Shown: positions 1 to 8,973, numbered from the stretch's first letter. The stretch: DNA of 57,963 nucleotides from Pseudomonadota bacterium (GCA_023458055.1 JAEXAW010000079.1:1-57963), one strand, 5' to 3'. The notes: generated by a model not told the origin, from the sequence alone. A program made the numbers and translations.

Positions 1-2
1 GG

Positions 3-506
3 GGGGGGCCCGTGCGGGCGCCCCGGGGCGGCCCGCAACTCGCCGGCACGATTGAGGGCGACACGCTGACCGGACCGCAAGGATCGGTGCCAGCGAGCGC
101 GGTGGCGCCGCTCTATGCGGTTGCCGATGATCCGGTCGCCACTGCCGAAGCGATGCTCGACACGCCCTATTTGTGGGGCGGGCGCAGCAATGAAGGGATT
201 GACTGTTCGGGCCTGATGCAGACCATGCTCGCGCGCGGCGGGCTTGATGCGCCGCGCGACAGCGACCTGCAACTGGCCGGATTAAGCGGCGACATTAGCC
301 TGTCTGCGCCTTACCAACGCGGCGATATTATCTATTTTGTCGACCATGTCGGCGTGATGGTCGATGATGCAACCCTGCTCCACGCGACGCGCCATGCGGG
401 CAAGGTGGTGAAAGAACCGCTCGCAACGGTGGTTGCGCGGATCGAAGGCGAAGGCCATGCCCCGGCGATTGTCGGACGCAAGCGTATCCTCGGCGCAGCG
501 GCATGA
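3..506 (+). CDS. NlpC/P60 family cell-wall peptidase, 5' end cut by window edge
   Basis: The frame is open to the left edge, so this is the C-terminal part of a longer protein, about 167 visible residues. It holds an NlpC/P60 core: a Cys in an IDCSG motif, a GDIIYF strand and a catalytic-type His in DHVGVM. In this family such proteins cleave D-Glu/mDAP-type peptide bonds of murein. The first visible stretch (GTIEGDTLTGPQG) looks like the end of an SH3-like targeting domain, as usual in bacterial SH3-NlpC proteins. A GTG at position 12 could be read as a start, but nothing supports it over a start outside the window. The stop overlaps the argC start by 4 nt (ATGA), so the two are translationally coupled although functionally unrelated. 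This is distinct from the GTA NlpC/P60 gene near 45.7 kb. Confidence 0.85.
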   Translation, partial: GGPVRAPRGGPQLAGTIEGDTLTGPQGSVPASAVAPLYAVADDPVATAEAMLDTPYLWGGRSNEGIDCSGLMQTMLARGGLDAPRDSDLQLAGLSGDISLSAPYQRGDIIYFVDHVGVMVDDATLLHATRHAGKVVKEPLATVVARIEGEGHAPAIVGRKRILGAAA

Positions 507-1423
507 CCGCGCAGCTTTTCATTGATGGCGCGGCTGGCACCACCGGCCTTGAAATCGCCGAGCGGCTTGAAGGGCGGAGCGATGTGGCCCTGATCACGCT
601 CGCCGATGTCGAACGCAAGGATGAGAAGAAACGGCGCGAGGCCTTGAACAGCGTCGACCTCGTCATCCTGTGCCTCCCCGACGAAGCTGCGGTCGAGGCG
701 GTGGCGATGATCGACAGTCCCGCAACCCGCGTGATCGATGCGTCCTCCGCCCACCGCGTTGCGCCTTTATGGGCTTATGGTTTTCCCGAAATGCGCAAAG
801 GCCAGCGCGAAGCGATTGGCGCGAGCCGTTTTGTGAGTAATCCCGGTTGTTATCCCACCGGCTTTCTTGCGCTGCTTGCGCCGCTGGTCGAGGCCGGGCT
901 GCTTCCGGCGGACGGGCGCTATAGCGTTAATGCGGTGTCGGGCTATTCGGGCGGCGGCAAGGGGCTGATCCAGCGCTACGAGAGTGAGCGCGACATCGCG
1001 TTTCGCAGCTATGGCCTCGGCCTCGCCCACAAGCATGTGCCGGAAATGCAGCTTCATGCAGGACTCGCGCACGCGCCGCTCTTCGCCCCGGCCGTGGTTC
1101 CGGCGTTTCGTGGCATGATGATCGAAATTCCGATCATGGGCGAAAAAGTGGATGCGACCGCCATGCGCGCGCAACTTGCGGCCCATTATGCCGATGAAGA
1201 GCTGGTTACGGTCGCAGCCGCCGCCGCGCCCGACGAACTGCTGATCCGCGATTCCGATGCGCCGGGGGATGGGTTGACGCTTCATGTCTTCGGCGATCCG
1301 CACGGCCATCAGGCGCGGCTTGTTGCGATGCTCGACAATCTTGGCAAAGGGGCTTCGGGCGCGTGCGTGCAGAATATGAACCTCATGCTCGGGCTTCCCG
1401 AATATGAAGGCCTGCGGCTCTAA
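503..1423 (+). CDS. argC: N-acetyl-gamma-glutamyl-phosphate reductase (type 2)
   Basis: NADPH-dependent reduction of N-acetylglutamyl 5-phosphate to the semialdehyde, third step of arginine biosynthesis, cytoplasmic. The 306-residue length fits the short type-2 ArgC group rather than the roughly 340-residue type 1. Visible landmarks are the N-terminal Rossmann segment (FIDGAAGTTGLEIAERL), the active-site Cys116 in SNPGCYPTGF, and the downstream NAVSGYSGGGKG loop. The start is the ATG inside the 4-nt overlap with the preceding NlpC/P60 gene. No other arginine gene is nearby, which is common for scattered arg genes in alphaproteobacteria. Confidence 0.96.
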   Translation: MTAQLFIDGAAGTTGLEIAERLEGRSDVALITLADVERKDEKKRREALNSVDLVILCLPDEAAVEAVAMIDSPATRVIDASSAHRVAPLWAYGFPEMRKGQREAIGASRFVSNPGCYPTGFLALLAPLVEAGLLPADGRYSVNAVSGYSGGGKGLIQRYESERDIAFRSYGLGLAHKHVPEMQLHAGLAHAPLFAPAVVPAFRGMMIEIPIMGEKVDATAMRAQLAAHYADEELVTVAAAAAPDELLIRDSDAPGDGLTLHVFGDPHGHQARLVAMLDNLGKGASGACVQNMNLMLGLPEYEGLRL

Positions 1424-1578
1424 CCGCTACTCTGCTTTGAGTATGGGGTGAGGCCGCGGTCCCCCCATGGATACAGCCTCACCCCTGCCCCTCCCCGCGC
1501 GGGGAAACTGGTCAGTGTCAGGTGCCGGATGCGAAACGCCGCCGGGGCTCGGGGCGTGTGCATCGCGGAAACATGGGA

Positions 1579-1788
1579 TTAGTGAACCGTACCCTGCCAT
1601 TCATTGATCGACAGCAGCGTAATCAGCCGCTCGATCTGCCGCCAGCGGCAAAAATGGATATGGTTGCCTACATCACGACATTGGTCGGCACGCGCAGCAG
1701 CTTCAAAGCCGGCATGCTCGCCAAACTCCGCAATCAACGCAGTCGCATCGTGAAAACTGTCCCGATCGGACAGGTAAGGCATGGTCAT
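1579..1788 (-). CDS. Small conserved-type hypothetical protein (69 aa)
   Basis: A 69-residue protein beginning MTMPYLSDRDSF and ending in a RWRQIERLITLL segment then GTVH. I do not recognise a named domain; the aromatic/basic C-terminal segment resembles small uncharacterised proteins often seen in sphingomonads (recollection, not a search). The start is supported by an AAGGAA Shine-Dalgarno a few bases upstream on the minus strand. A longer plus-strand frame (1522-1899) over the same bases has no ribosome site and a low-complexity translation, so I treat it as the shadow. Monocistronic, divergent from the gene starting at 2003. Confidence 0.6.
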   Translation of the reverse strand: MTMPYLSDRDSFHDATALIAEFGEHAGFEAAARADQCRDVGNHIHFCRWRQIERLITLLSINEWQGTVH

Positions 1789-2002
1789 TGCCGTTCCTTA
1801 TGTTCCCAAGTCACCCGACCCCGCCGCGCATCTTTGATTTGGTCCGATACATCGGCGGGGTTATGTCAAGATAGCGGGGATCAGGTAACCAATGTGTGAT
1901 GATAAAAGGTGAATATAATATTAGGGATGTTTGAGCCACCCGTCCCGTCACCGCCGTCGAAATCACTTTGCCTTCGCATCAAAAACTGGCATCGCAAGCA
2001 CC

Positions 2003-2266
2003 ATGCAAAACAATGATGGTCACCAGCCGCTCGAAGTCGCCTCGCGGGCATCCGACGCGCGCCCTTCCAAACTGCCGCAAGCGCAATCTCCCTCCGGTGG
2101 TGGCGGGGTCGCGGGCGGTTTTTTCATCGCGCTATTTGTGCTTGTCGGAACCTTTGTCGGCGGACTCAAGGGCGAACCCGTGATCGGGCTTCTCGTAGGC
2201 TTGGCGGTGGGCATTGTCATCGCTATCGCCATGTGGCTTGTAGATCGCGCAAAAGGACGGCCCTGA
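2003..2266 (+). CDS. Small two-helix membrane protein, unknown function
   Basis: About 87 residues from the ATG at 2003: a hydrophilic N-terminus, a short glycine stretch (SGGGGVAGG), then two hydrophobic segments separated by a brief polar turn (GGLKGEP), ending in a basic tail (DRAKGRP). This predicts a small inner-membrane hairpin. The frame opens earlier (1931), but the extra 24 residues are Arg/His-rich and look non-coding. The gene ends 3 nt before the dehydrogenase gene and probably shares its transcript. Function unknown. Confidence 0.55.
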   Translation: MQNNDGHQPLEVASRASDARPSKLPQAQSPSGGGGVAGGFFIALFVLVGTFVGGLKGEPVIGLLVGLAVGIVIAIAMWLVDRAKGRP

Positions 2267-2269
2267 TCC

Positions 2270-3646
2270 ATGTGGAAACATATCCGCAACCTCACCATCA
2301 TTCTCCTTCTCCTCGGCGTCGGCACCGCCTGGTTCTTGACCCGGCCCGATCAGGCGCGGCTCCCCGAAGCCAAGGTTTCGGGCACAGCGCCGGAAATCAG
2401 CACACCGCGCGTTGAGGCGATCCCTACGGTCAAGATCGCCGAGCCCACCGGCTGGCCTGCGGGCGCCAAGCCGACCGCCGCGAGCGGTCTCACCGTTGAT
2501 CGCCTCGCCGAAGGGCTCGATCATCCGCGTTCGATGCTGGTGCTTCCCAATGGGGACATACTGGTCGCGGAAACGCGGGGTCCGAAATCGGAAGGCGGCG
2601 GCCTCAAGGGCTGGATCGCCAACAAGCTGATGAGCAAGGCCGGATCAACCGGCGTTTCGGCAAATCGCATCACCTTGCTGCGCGACAGCAATGGCGACGG
2701 CAAAATTGATTTGAAACAACCGTTTATCACGGCTGGCCTCAATTCGCCCTATGGCATGGCGCTGGTCGGTGACAAGCTTTATGTCGCCAATACCGATGCC
2801 GTCGTCTCCTTCCCCTATAAGGAAGGCGACAGCGCCATTTCCGCCGCGCCGACCAAAGTCATCAACCTCCCCTCCGGCACGCCCAATATGCACTGGACGC
2901 GCAACCTCATGCCCTCGGCGGACGGCCAGTTTCTTTATGTGGCGGTGGGATCTAACAGCAATATCGGGGAAAATGGCGCGGAGAGCGAAAATTACCGTGC
3001 CGCGGTGCTCGAGATAAAGCTCGCGGATAATAGCTATCGCATCCAGACGATCGGCATGCGCAATCCCGTCGGCCTCGCCTTCCACCCGACCAGCGGGGAG
3101 CTTTGGGCGGTGGTCAATGAACGCGACATGCTGGGGTCCGACATGGTGCCTGACTATCTTGCGCGCGCTGAATTCGGGACAAGCTATGGCTGGCCCTATT
3201 ATTATTGGGGCGGCTATGAAGACCCGCGCGTTTCCGACCAGGCACCTGAGGATTTGCGCCAATATATGAGGAAGCCCGATTATGCGCTGGGCGCGCATGT
3301 CGCCCCGCTCGGGCTTGTCTTCGCCAATCAGGGCAAACTTGGCGCGCAGTGGAATGAAGGCGCGATCATCGCGCTCCATGGTTCGTGGAACCGCTCGCCG
3401 CTCGCTGGCTATAAAGTCGTCTATGTGAAGTTCAACGAACGCGGGCGTCCGGTGAACGCGCCGCCGGTTGATCTCCTCACCGGCTTTCTCGGCACCGATG
3501 GCAAGACCACAAAGGGCCGCCCGACCGATGTCAAACTGGCGAAGGATGGCAGCTTGCTGGTAAGCGACGATACCGCCGGGATCATCTGGCGGGTGAGTGC
3601 AGCACCGGGCGCGGCGGTCGCGGCTCCTGCAACGGCGGCGAAATAA
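2270..3646 (+). CDS. Sorbosone dehydrogenase-like PQQ-type beta-propeller protein
   Basis: 458 residues. A basic N-terminus followed by a hydrophobic segment (LTIILLLLGVGTAWFL) indicates an uncleaved anchor or signal peptide, so the propeller would be periplasmic. The body starts with DHPRSMLVLPNGDILVAETRGP, the first blade typical of the glucose/sorbosone dehydrogenase (GSDH) family, and continues with MRNPVGLAFHP and RPTDVKLAKDGSLLVSDD blades. Family members oxidise sugars or sugar aldehydes using PQQ and pass electrons to the respiratory chain; the actual substrate cannot be told. It overlaps the next gene by 1 nt (TAATG), suggesting one operon with the hydrolase. Confidence 0.85.
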   Translation: MWKHIRNLTIILLLLGVGTAWFLTRPDQARLPEAKVSGTAPEISTPRVEAIPTVKIAEPTGWPAGAKPTAASGLTVDRLAEGLDHPRSMLVLPNGDILVAETRGPKSEGGGLKGWIANKLMSKAGSTGVSANRITLLRDSNGDGKIDLKQPFITAGLNSPYGMALVGDKLYVANTDAVVSFPYKEGDSAISAAPTKVINLPSGTPNMHWTRNLMPSADGQFLYVAVGSNSNIGENGAESENYRAAVLEIKLADNSYRIQTIGMRNPVGLAFHPTSGELWAVVNERDMLGSDMVPDYLARAEFGTSYGWPYYYWGGYEDPRVSDQAPEDLRQYMRKPDYALGAHVAPLGLVFANQGKLGAQWNEGAIIALHGSWNRSPLAGYKVVYVKFNERGRPVNAPPVDLLTGFLGTDGKTTKGRPTDVKLAKDGSLLVSDDTAGIIWRVSAAPGAAVAAPATAAK

Positions 3647-4341
3647 TGAGCCTGCAACCGATCGTCTTTCTCCCCGGCCTGCTGTGCGACGGGGCATTAT
3701 GGCGGCCGGTGATCGACCGCATCGCCGACCTCGCAGCGCCGATGGTTGCGGACCTGACGCTTGATAACAGCGTCAAGGCGATGGCCGCCCGCACGCTGGC
3801 AGCCGCACCGCCGCGCTTTAGCCTCGTCGGGCTTTCCATGGGCGGCTATGTCGCGTTCGAGATATTGCGCCAGGCTCCGGAGCGGGTCGAGCGCCTCGCC
3901 CTGATGGCCACCAGCGCGCTTGCGGACAGCCCCGAGACCAGCGCCAACCGCCGCGCCGGCATGGCACAAATCGGCGAGGGGAAATTCATCGGCGTTGCCG
4001 GGAGCCTGCTCCCCAAGCTCGTCCACCCGGATCGCATTGAAGATGAGGTCGGCCGGACCGTGCAGGCGATGGCCGAACGGGTTGGTGCCGACGCTTATCT
4101 GCGCCAACAGGAAGCGATCATCGGCCGCCCCGACAGCCGCCCCACCCTTTATACCGTGCACGTGCCCACCGTCATGATCGTTGGCGAAGATGATGTGCTG
4201 ACGCCGGTTGAGCAGGCGCAAATCATTCACCAGGGGATTGCGGGATCAACCCTGCATGAACTCGATTATTGCGGCCACCTGCCGCCCCTCGAACAACCCG
4301 ATGCAGTTGCCACGATCCTGCGTGAATGGCTCTCCGCGTAA
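3646..4341 (+). CDS. Alpha/beta-hydrolase
   Basis: 231 residues, cytoplasmic, no signal peptide. The oxyanion-hole region reads FLPGLLCDGALW; the nucleophile is Ser64 in the elbow GLSMGG. The acid is probably in VGEDDVLTP, and the base is the His in CGHLPPLEQP near the C-terminus. The short lid and the C-terminal ending fit small esterases/acyl hydrolases of the MhpC/RsbQ type. Substrate unknown. Translationally coupled to the upstream sorbosone-dehydrogenase-like gene. Confidence 0.9.
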   Translation: MSLQPIVFLPGLLCDGALWRPVIDRIADLAAPMVADLTLDNSVKAMAARTLAAAPPRFSLVGLSMGGYVAFEILRQAPERVERLALMATSALADSPETSANRRAGMAQIGEGKFIGVAGSLLPKLVHPDRIEDEVGRTVQAMAERVGADAYLRQQEAIIGRPDSRPTLYTVHVPTVMIVGEDDVLTPVEQAQIIHQGIAGSTLHELDYCGHLPPLEQPDAVATILREWLSA

Positions 4342-4362
4342 AAGGTGACATTTTACCGCTGA

Positions 4363-4390
4363 TGTGACATAAAGAGTCAAATATGTCACA
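4363..4390. promoter_or_regulatory. Perfect inverted repeat, candidate VapB operator
   Basis: TGTGACATA at 4363-4371 and its exact reverse complement TATGTCACA at 4382-4390, separated by 10 nt, directly before the Shine-Dalgarno (AGGAG) of vapB. A third, degenerate copy of the arm (GGTGACATT) lies just upstream at about 4354. AbrB-type VapB antitoxins bind such repeats as dimers, with the toxin as co-repressor, so this is the likely autoregulatory site. Confidence 0.75.
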
Positions 4391-4402
4391 AGGAGCTCCA
4401 TC

Positions 4403-4657
4403 ATGGGCGTTCAGGTCAAAGTTTCCCCCAATGGCCGCATCGTCATCCCCGCCGATGTCCGCCGCCAACTCGGCATCGAAAAAGGCGGCACCTTGACGCT
4501 CGACGTCGATGAGTTTGGCGTGAGGCTTTCAACCTTCAAACAGCGAGTCCGCAACGCGCAGGAACTTTATGCCAAGATGATGGAGGGGAAGCAGGGCATC
4601 ACGGTCGATGAATTTATCGCGGAGAAGCGTCGAGACGCGACATCGGAAAAATATTGA
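4403..4657 (+). CDS. vapB: AbrB/SpoVT-fold antitoxin of a VapBC module
   Basis: 84 residues. The N-terminal half is a swapped-hairpin AbrB domain (VKVSPNGRIVIPADVRRQLGI, a hallmark run) that binds the operator just upstream. The C-terminal helix (AQELYAKMMEGKQGITVDEFIAEKR) is the toxin-neutralising segment. The start has an AGGAG ribosome site. The stop overlaps the vapC start (TGATG), the usual coupling that keeps antitoxin in excess. A second, only distantly similar pair lies at 39.0-39.7 kb; the C-terminal motif TVDEFIAEKR is echoed there as TVDEFLAERR. Confidence 0.93.
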   Translation: MGVQVKVSPNGRIVIPADVRRQLGIEKGGTLTLDVDEFGVRLSTFKQRVRNAQELYAKMMEGKQGITVDEFIAEKRRDATSEKY

Positions 4658-5049
4658 TGCGCTACGTCATCGACGCATCAGCCGCCATTGCTATTTTGCG
4701 CGCCGAAAAGGGTCATGATTTTATCGATCAGATCGACGACCCGGAAATGGTGATGATCAGCGCGGTTAATCTCGGTGAAGTTGCCGCACGGCAGTTTGGC
4801 GATGGTCTGACCCGGCAGGATTCTACTGCCTCAATCGATGCGCTCGGACTTGTGGGAATATCGACCACGGCAAATGTTGCGGTCGATGCTGCCGAGTTCC
4901 GGCAACCCGCCCGTGCGCAGGGCATATCGCAAGCCGATTGCATTTGTATCGCATTGGCAAAGCAGCAACAGGCGACGCTGCTCACCGCAGATCATGCTAT
5001 GGCAAGCTTTGCCGAAACGCTCGGGGTTTCGGTCGAATTGATACGTTAG
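4657..5049 (+). CDS. vapC: PIN-domain ribonuclease toxin of a VapBC module
   Basis: 130 residues, a full-length PIN domain. The acidic metal-binding set is complete: Asp6 (YVIDASA), Glu41 (NLGEVAA), Asp94 (SQADCICIALA) and Asp112 (LLTADHAM). VapC toxins are Mg-dependent endoribonucleases that cut tRNA or rRNA; the target here is unknown. The ATG at 4657 overlaps the vapB stop; a TTG three bases earlier is a less likely start. All key residues are present, so I expect an active toxin. Confidence 0.93.
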   Translation: MRYVIDASAAIAILRAEKGHDFIDQIDDPEMVMISAVNLGEVAARQFGDGLTRQDSTASIDALGLVGISTTANVAVDAAEFRQPARAQGISQADCICIALAKQQQATLLTADHAMASFAETLGVSVELIR

Positions 5050-5092
5050 ACCTGCTGGAAAGCGATCTAGGTCAGGCCCCTAACCTCTGCCA

Positions 5093-6208
5093 TCACACCC
5101 GCATCGGCATCAGCACATAAAGCGCCGGGCTTTTGTCATTTTCGCGGATCAAGGTGGGCGCTGCGGCGTCGGCTAAATGGAGTTCGACCGTATCGCCTTC
5201 AATCTGGCCCAAAATGTCGAGCAGATAGCGGGCGTTAAAGCCGATTTCGATCCCGTCCGCGCTATAATCAGCCGACAATTCTTCCGCCGCCGTGCCGTTT
5301 TCGGGGCTGGTCACCGAAAGCGTCATGCGGTCCTTGTCGAGCCCCATTTTGACCGCACGGGTCTTTTCGCTCGCAATGGTTGCGACGCGATCCACGCCTT
5401 CCATGAAGCTTTTGGGATCAACCTTGAGCAATTTGTCATTTCCGGTCGGGATGACGCGATTATAGTCGGGGAAGGTACCGTCGATCAGCTTCGATGTGAG
5501 GATCGCGCTCCCGAGCGTGAAACGGATTTTCGAGGGCGACAGCGCGACCTCGACATTGCCTTCGGTTTCGTCGAGCAGCTTGCGCAATTCGGCCACGCAT
5601 TTGCGCGGGATGATCACGTCGGGCATGCCTTCTGCGCCGTCAGGGCGCGGGAAGGTCACGCGCGCGAGACGGTGGCCATCGGTCGCGGCCGCCTTCAGCA
5701 CGGGGCCAGCGGCATCGTCCGCCACATGCAGGAAAATACCGTTCAGATAATAGCGCGTTTCCTCGGTCGAAATGGCAAAGCGGGTGCGGTCGATAATCTC
5801 CGTCAGCGTCTGCACCGGCAATTCAAAATTGGTCGGGAGGTCGCCTTCCGCGATCACCGGGAAATCGTCGCGCGGGAGCGTCGGCAAATTGAAGTTGGAG
5901 CGGCCCGACTGCACCAGCATTTTGCCTTCCGCGGCCGAGAGCAGCACTTCGGAGCCATCCTGCAGCTTGCGGGCGATCTCGAACAAAAGATGCGCCGACA
6001 CCGTCGTCGTCCCCGGCGTTTCGACCTTGGCGGCCACGGTTTCAACGATCTGGATGTCGAGGTCGGTTGCCATCAGCTTGAGCGCGCCATCAGCGCTCGC
6101 TTCGATGAGGACGTTAGACAGGATCGGGATCGTGTTGCGCCGCTCGACCACCGACTGGACGTGGCTGAGGCTCTTCAGCAAGGTTGCGCGTTCGATAGTC
6201 GCTTTCAT
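5093..6208 (-). CDS. dnaN: DNA polymerase III beta subunit (sliding clamp)
   Basis: 371 residues, the usual length. It begins MKATIERATLLKSLSHVQSVVERRNTIPILSN, the classical DnaN start, and ends with the clamp motif YVLMPMRV. The ring tethers polymerase III and other replication/repair proteins to DNA. The frame is open for another 31 residues upstream, but those are not homologous to DnaN, and the ATG at 6208 has a GGGAA ribosome site. It is not adjacent to dnaA or recF in this window, as is common in sphingomonads. Confidence 0.98.
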   Translation of the reverse strand: MKATIERATLLKSLSHVQSVVERRNTIPILSNVLIEASADGALKLMATDLDIQIVETVAAKVETPGTTTVSAHLLFEIARKLQDGSEVLLSAAEGKMLVQSGRSNFNLPTLPRDDFPVIAEGDLPTNFELPVQTLTEIIDRTRFAISTEETRYYLNGIFLHVADDAAGPVLKAAATDGHRLARVTFPRPDGAEGMPDVIIPRKCVAELRKLLDETEGNVEVALSPSKIRFTLGSAILTSKLIDGTFPDYNRVIPTGNDKLLKVDPKSFMEGVDRVATIASEKTRAVKMGLDKDRMTLSVTSPENGTAAEELSADYSADGIEIGFNARYLLDILGQIEGDTVELHLADAAAPTLIRENDKSPALYVLMPMRV

Positions 6209-6350
6209 TATAAATTCCCGCTCCGGATCATGCCCCCTGTGGGCGATTCTTTTAAGGTGTTGGACCGGATTTCTCCATAACCGGATTCTGCTTGTCCGCA
6301 AGCGCTTTGGCTTTGCAAGGCGGCTTTTGGCGGGTTAGAGACCGTGGATT

Positions 6351-7004
6351 ATGATACTTCATGGCCGCACTTTTATCGCCCGCCACGCCGAAACGGTGTT
6401 TAACGCAAGCGCCCGGATGCAGGGGATGGAAGCGCACACGCCGCTTACCCGCACCGGCTTCCGACAAGCGGAGGCAATGGGCGAAACATTGAAGGACTGG
6501 CTCGGCACGCACCAGACTCTGCAACTCTGGTCGTCCAATGCCGGGCGCACGCTGCAAACGCTCGCGGTGATTGCCGAACATATCGGCGCGGACTGGCACC
6601 AGGCACACACCGATGCGCGACTGAATGAGATCGACGTCGGCGAATGGGTCGGCCGCTATTATGCGGATATCGAACGCGACATTGGTCGCTTCGTCGATTT
6701 CGAGGCCGGCCTTTTCACGGTCGCGGCACCGGGCGGGGAAAATTATGCGGATGTCGCCGAGCGTCTCAAAAGCTGGATCGCGGACCAGCGCGGCAGCCAT
6801 GAGGACCGGCTCATCGTGACCCACGGCATGACCGCGCGGATCTTGCGCGGCCTGCTGCTTGACCTTCCGGTCGATGAAAAATTTGGCGCCCCGGTCGCCT
6901 CGCGCATTCCGCAGGGAAGCCTCGTCATGATCGGTGGCGGCGAGGAAAAATTGATCCACACCGCCAAACATCTGTCCGAACGCGACGTTGGCGCAAGCGC
7001 GTGA
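6351..7004 (+). CDS. Histidine phosphatase superfamily protein
   Basis: 217 residues with the phosphoglycerate-mutase-like signature ARHAETVFNASARMQG (phospho-acceptor His in RHAE, where RHGE is typical) and the second catalytic His in VTHGMTARILRG. The family includes sugar-phosphate, alpha-ribazole and other phosphatases; substrate not predictable. Divergent from dnaN with a roughly 140-nt shared intergenic region. Confidence 0.88.
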   Translation: MILHGRTFIARHAETVFNASARMQGMEAHTPLTRTGFRQAEAMGETLKDWLGTHQTLQLWSSNAGRTLQTLAVIAEHIGADWHQAHTDARLNEIDVGEWVGRYYADIERDIGRFVDFEAGLFTVAAPGGENYADVAERLKSWIADQRGSHEDRLIVTHGMTARILRGLLLDLPVDEKFGAPVASRIPQGSLVMIGGGEEKLIHTAKHLSERDVGASA

Positions 7005-7096
7005 ATTGCAGTTTTCAGCGGTTGGGCGGTTGACTTGATCGCTGATCGTGCCAATCTTTCGGTCAGGATCGACCGACGCGAGAGGACGAGCGCCTA

Positions 7097-8347
7097 ATGC
7101 TGACTATGTTGCGTGCAGGCTTGCGTGATCTCGGCGCGATTTTCGGTGACGCGGCGAGCTTATTTGTTCGTCACTGGCCGCAATTGCTGGCACTTTATCT
7201 CGCCGGAGCCGCCGCGCGTATGGGCTTTTTATGGCTTGCGCTTGCTCTTTCCAAATCGAGTTCGCTCTTGGGTGTGTTGATCCTCCCGCTCGCGCCGATC
7301 TCGATGCTGGTGGCGCTGATCTTAATGGTGCGCGTGCTGGGGCAGTCGCTCCCCGCCTTTACCGCCGACACTGCCGCGCAAACTTCGCGCGAGCGCTGGC
7401 TGAGCAACCTGACCCTCGCCGCCCGCGCGCTGATCCCCTTTCTGGTCGTCTATGCAGCGCAAGGCTTCCTCAAGGAAGACATTCGCCTGTTCATCTATTC
7501 AAGCACGCTCGACGAGACGATCAACGACCCCCTCACCGCCAATTACGGCCGTGCGGTGGTGGATAGCACAACGCTTGCCGCCATCGTCATCGCCGCGCTT
7601 GTTGCGCGCAAACTGATCGCGGCGGGCGGCTTTGCCGAACGCTCGCTCAAATGGGGAGCGCTCAGCGGCTATATCGAAACCTTGTGGATGATGACGCTCG
7701 GGACCGCCTTCGGAGCCATGATCGCGGCGGCGCGCAGTTGGGCCCTCTCGCGCGTGGTAGTCGCCGACATGATCGAGGCGCGCGATGGCATCGCCAATGC
7801 CACCGGCCCCGTCTCCTCTGCCGTCACCGGATTTATCAACTTGGTCGGCACCACGCTCGGCAGTATGTCCGAACTAGTCATCGTGCCGGTGTCGTGGCTT
7901 GCGATTGCGGCGATGGTGTACGGGAGCAAGCTTAGCGAACGCGATTTGCCAACCCATGAGGCGATGACCGCGCGCTATCGCCTGATCCCTGATCCCTTGC
8001 GCCGCGCGGTGGCGCAAGTGGCCGAACCCGTCACCACGCCCGTCAAGGACACATGGGCGGCGGTGACCAAAGTCGCGGATGCCGGGATCGTACCGATGGT
8101 TCTCCTCTGCATCAGCCTTGCCTTTATGACCAAATTTCTATCGCTCGGCGTCGTTGCTATCGCCCGCGCATTGGTCGGCCCGCAGGATGCGCTGGTGCAA
8201 CTCGCGATCCAGCCCTATGTCTCGCTGGTAGAGCGGGGCCTGCTCCTGCTCACCACGGTTGTGTTGGCCGCCGCTGGCGTCAATCGCGTCCTGCAATCGC
8301 GCCGGGACGCATCGGCGATTGATCATCCGGCGGAAGCGACGGCCTAA
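7097..8347 (+). CDS. Multi-pass inner-membrane protein, unknown function
   Basis: 416 residues with at least six hydrophobic segments: roughly residues 26-55, 58-78, 110-122, 155-170, 230-250 (IVPVSWLAIAAMVYG), 325-350 and a C-terminal helix (LLLLTTVVLAAAGV). There is no recognised transporter signature. It converges with a minus-strand operon of three single-span membrane proteins (8344-10294), overlapping its last gene by 4 nt at the stop codons. It may be part of the same membrane complex, but this is inferred from position only. Confidence 0.75.
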   Translation: MLTMLRAGLRDLGAIFGDAASLFVRHWPQLLALYLAGAAARMGFLWLALALSKSSSLLGVLILPLAPISMLVALILMVRVLGQSLPAFTADTAAQTSRERWLSNLTLAARALIPFLVVYAAQGFLKEDIRLFIYSSTLDETINDPLTANYGRAVVDSTTLAAIVIAALVARKLIAAGGFAERSLKWGALSGYIETLWMMTLGTAFGAMIAAARSWALSRVVVADMIEARDGIANATGPVSSAVTGFINLVGTTLGSMSELVIVPVSWLAIAAMVYGSKLSERDLPTHEAMTARYRLIPDPLRRAVAQVAEPVTTPVKDTWAAVTKVADAGIVPMVLLCISLAFMTKFLSLGVVAIARALVGPQDALVQLAIQPYVSLVERGLLLLTTVVLAAAGVNRVLQSRRDASAIDHPAEATA

Positions 8348-8973
8348 TCGACCGGGATGAGCGCCGCATAAGGCGTCTTCCACGACACGCGTACAAAAGC
8401 CGGCTTTTGCCCGTGCGGTAACACGAACTGTCCGCGCACCGGCCATGATGGCGGACGCGCGGCCCCCTGCGGCGTCGTAAGATCACCGAGGAAATCAAAA
8501 CTGGGCCCGGGCGCGTCGACCGGTACGCATTCACTTGGTGCGCCCTCAAGTTTCGGCATGAGGTCGCGGCCCACCTCGCTATAAACCTGTCCCTGACGGT
8601 CAATCAGCACGAGCGTGCAGCCTTCAAGCGGAACATCGGGCTTGGCAGCAAATTGCAGTTCAACCGTCCACAGGTCGGCGCGCGCGCCTGTCGGCCCTGA
8701 CGCATTAACCCCCAGCGGCTTCGCCTCAAGCGACACCAGTGTCAGGCGCGCCGCGCGGCTGTAAGGCTTGCGCTTGGCGGTAAATTCCTCGCGATAATCG
8801 AGGCTTTTACCACTGGCGGTTGTGACATGGGTAAAGGCGTTGGGCTGATAATAAGTGCGATATTGATAAGAAGACGCCGCGAGCGCCAATGCGGCCAGCG
8901 GGACCAGCGCGAGGAGCGCAATCCGGTTGCGCGGCCACCAGCCCTTGTCGCTCTTTATCGTCGGATCAGTCAT
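8344..8973 (-). CDS. Single-span membrane-anchored protein of unknown function (third of three)
   Basis: 209 residues from the ATG at 8973: short cytoplasmic N-terminus, one transmembrane segment (RIALLALVPLAALALAASSY), then about 175 residues that would be periplasmic, rich in beta-prone strands with two cysteines (EGCTLVLIDRQG and SECVPVD) that could pair. The start overlaps the upstream stop by 4 nt (ATGA). The frame could open 5 residues earlier, but the overlap favours this start. The topology matches the two preceding genes. Confidence 0.72.
   Translation of the reverse strand: MTDPTIKSDKGWWPRNRIALLALVPLAALALAASSYQYRTYYQPNAFTHVTTASGKSLDYREEFTAKRKPYSRAARLTLVSLEAKPLGVNASGPTGARADLWTVELQFAAKPDVPLEGCTLVLIDRQGQVYSEVGRDLMPKLEGAPSECVPVDAPGPSFDFLGDLTTPQGAARPPSWPVRGQFVLPHGQKPAFVRVSWKTPYAALIPVD

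Noticed and set aside
1424..1578. Promoter or small gene after argC
   Set aside because: Only a GC-rich fragment resembling repeat ends (CCCCTCCCCGCGCGGGG) is visible; no credible frame.
2645..3697. 350-residue minus-strand frame opposite the sorbosone-dehydrogenase-like gene
   Set aside because: Arg/His/Cys-rich shadow without motifs.
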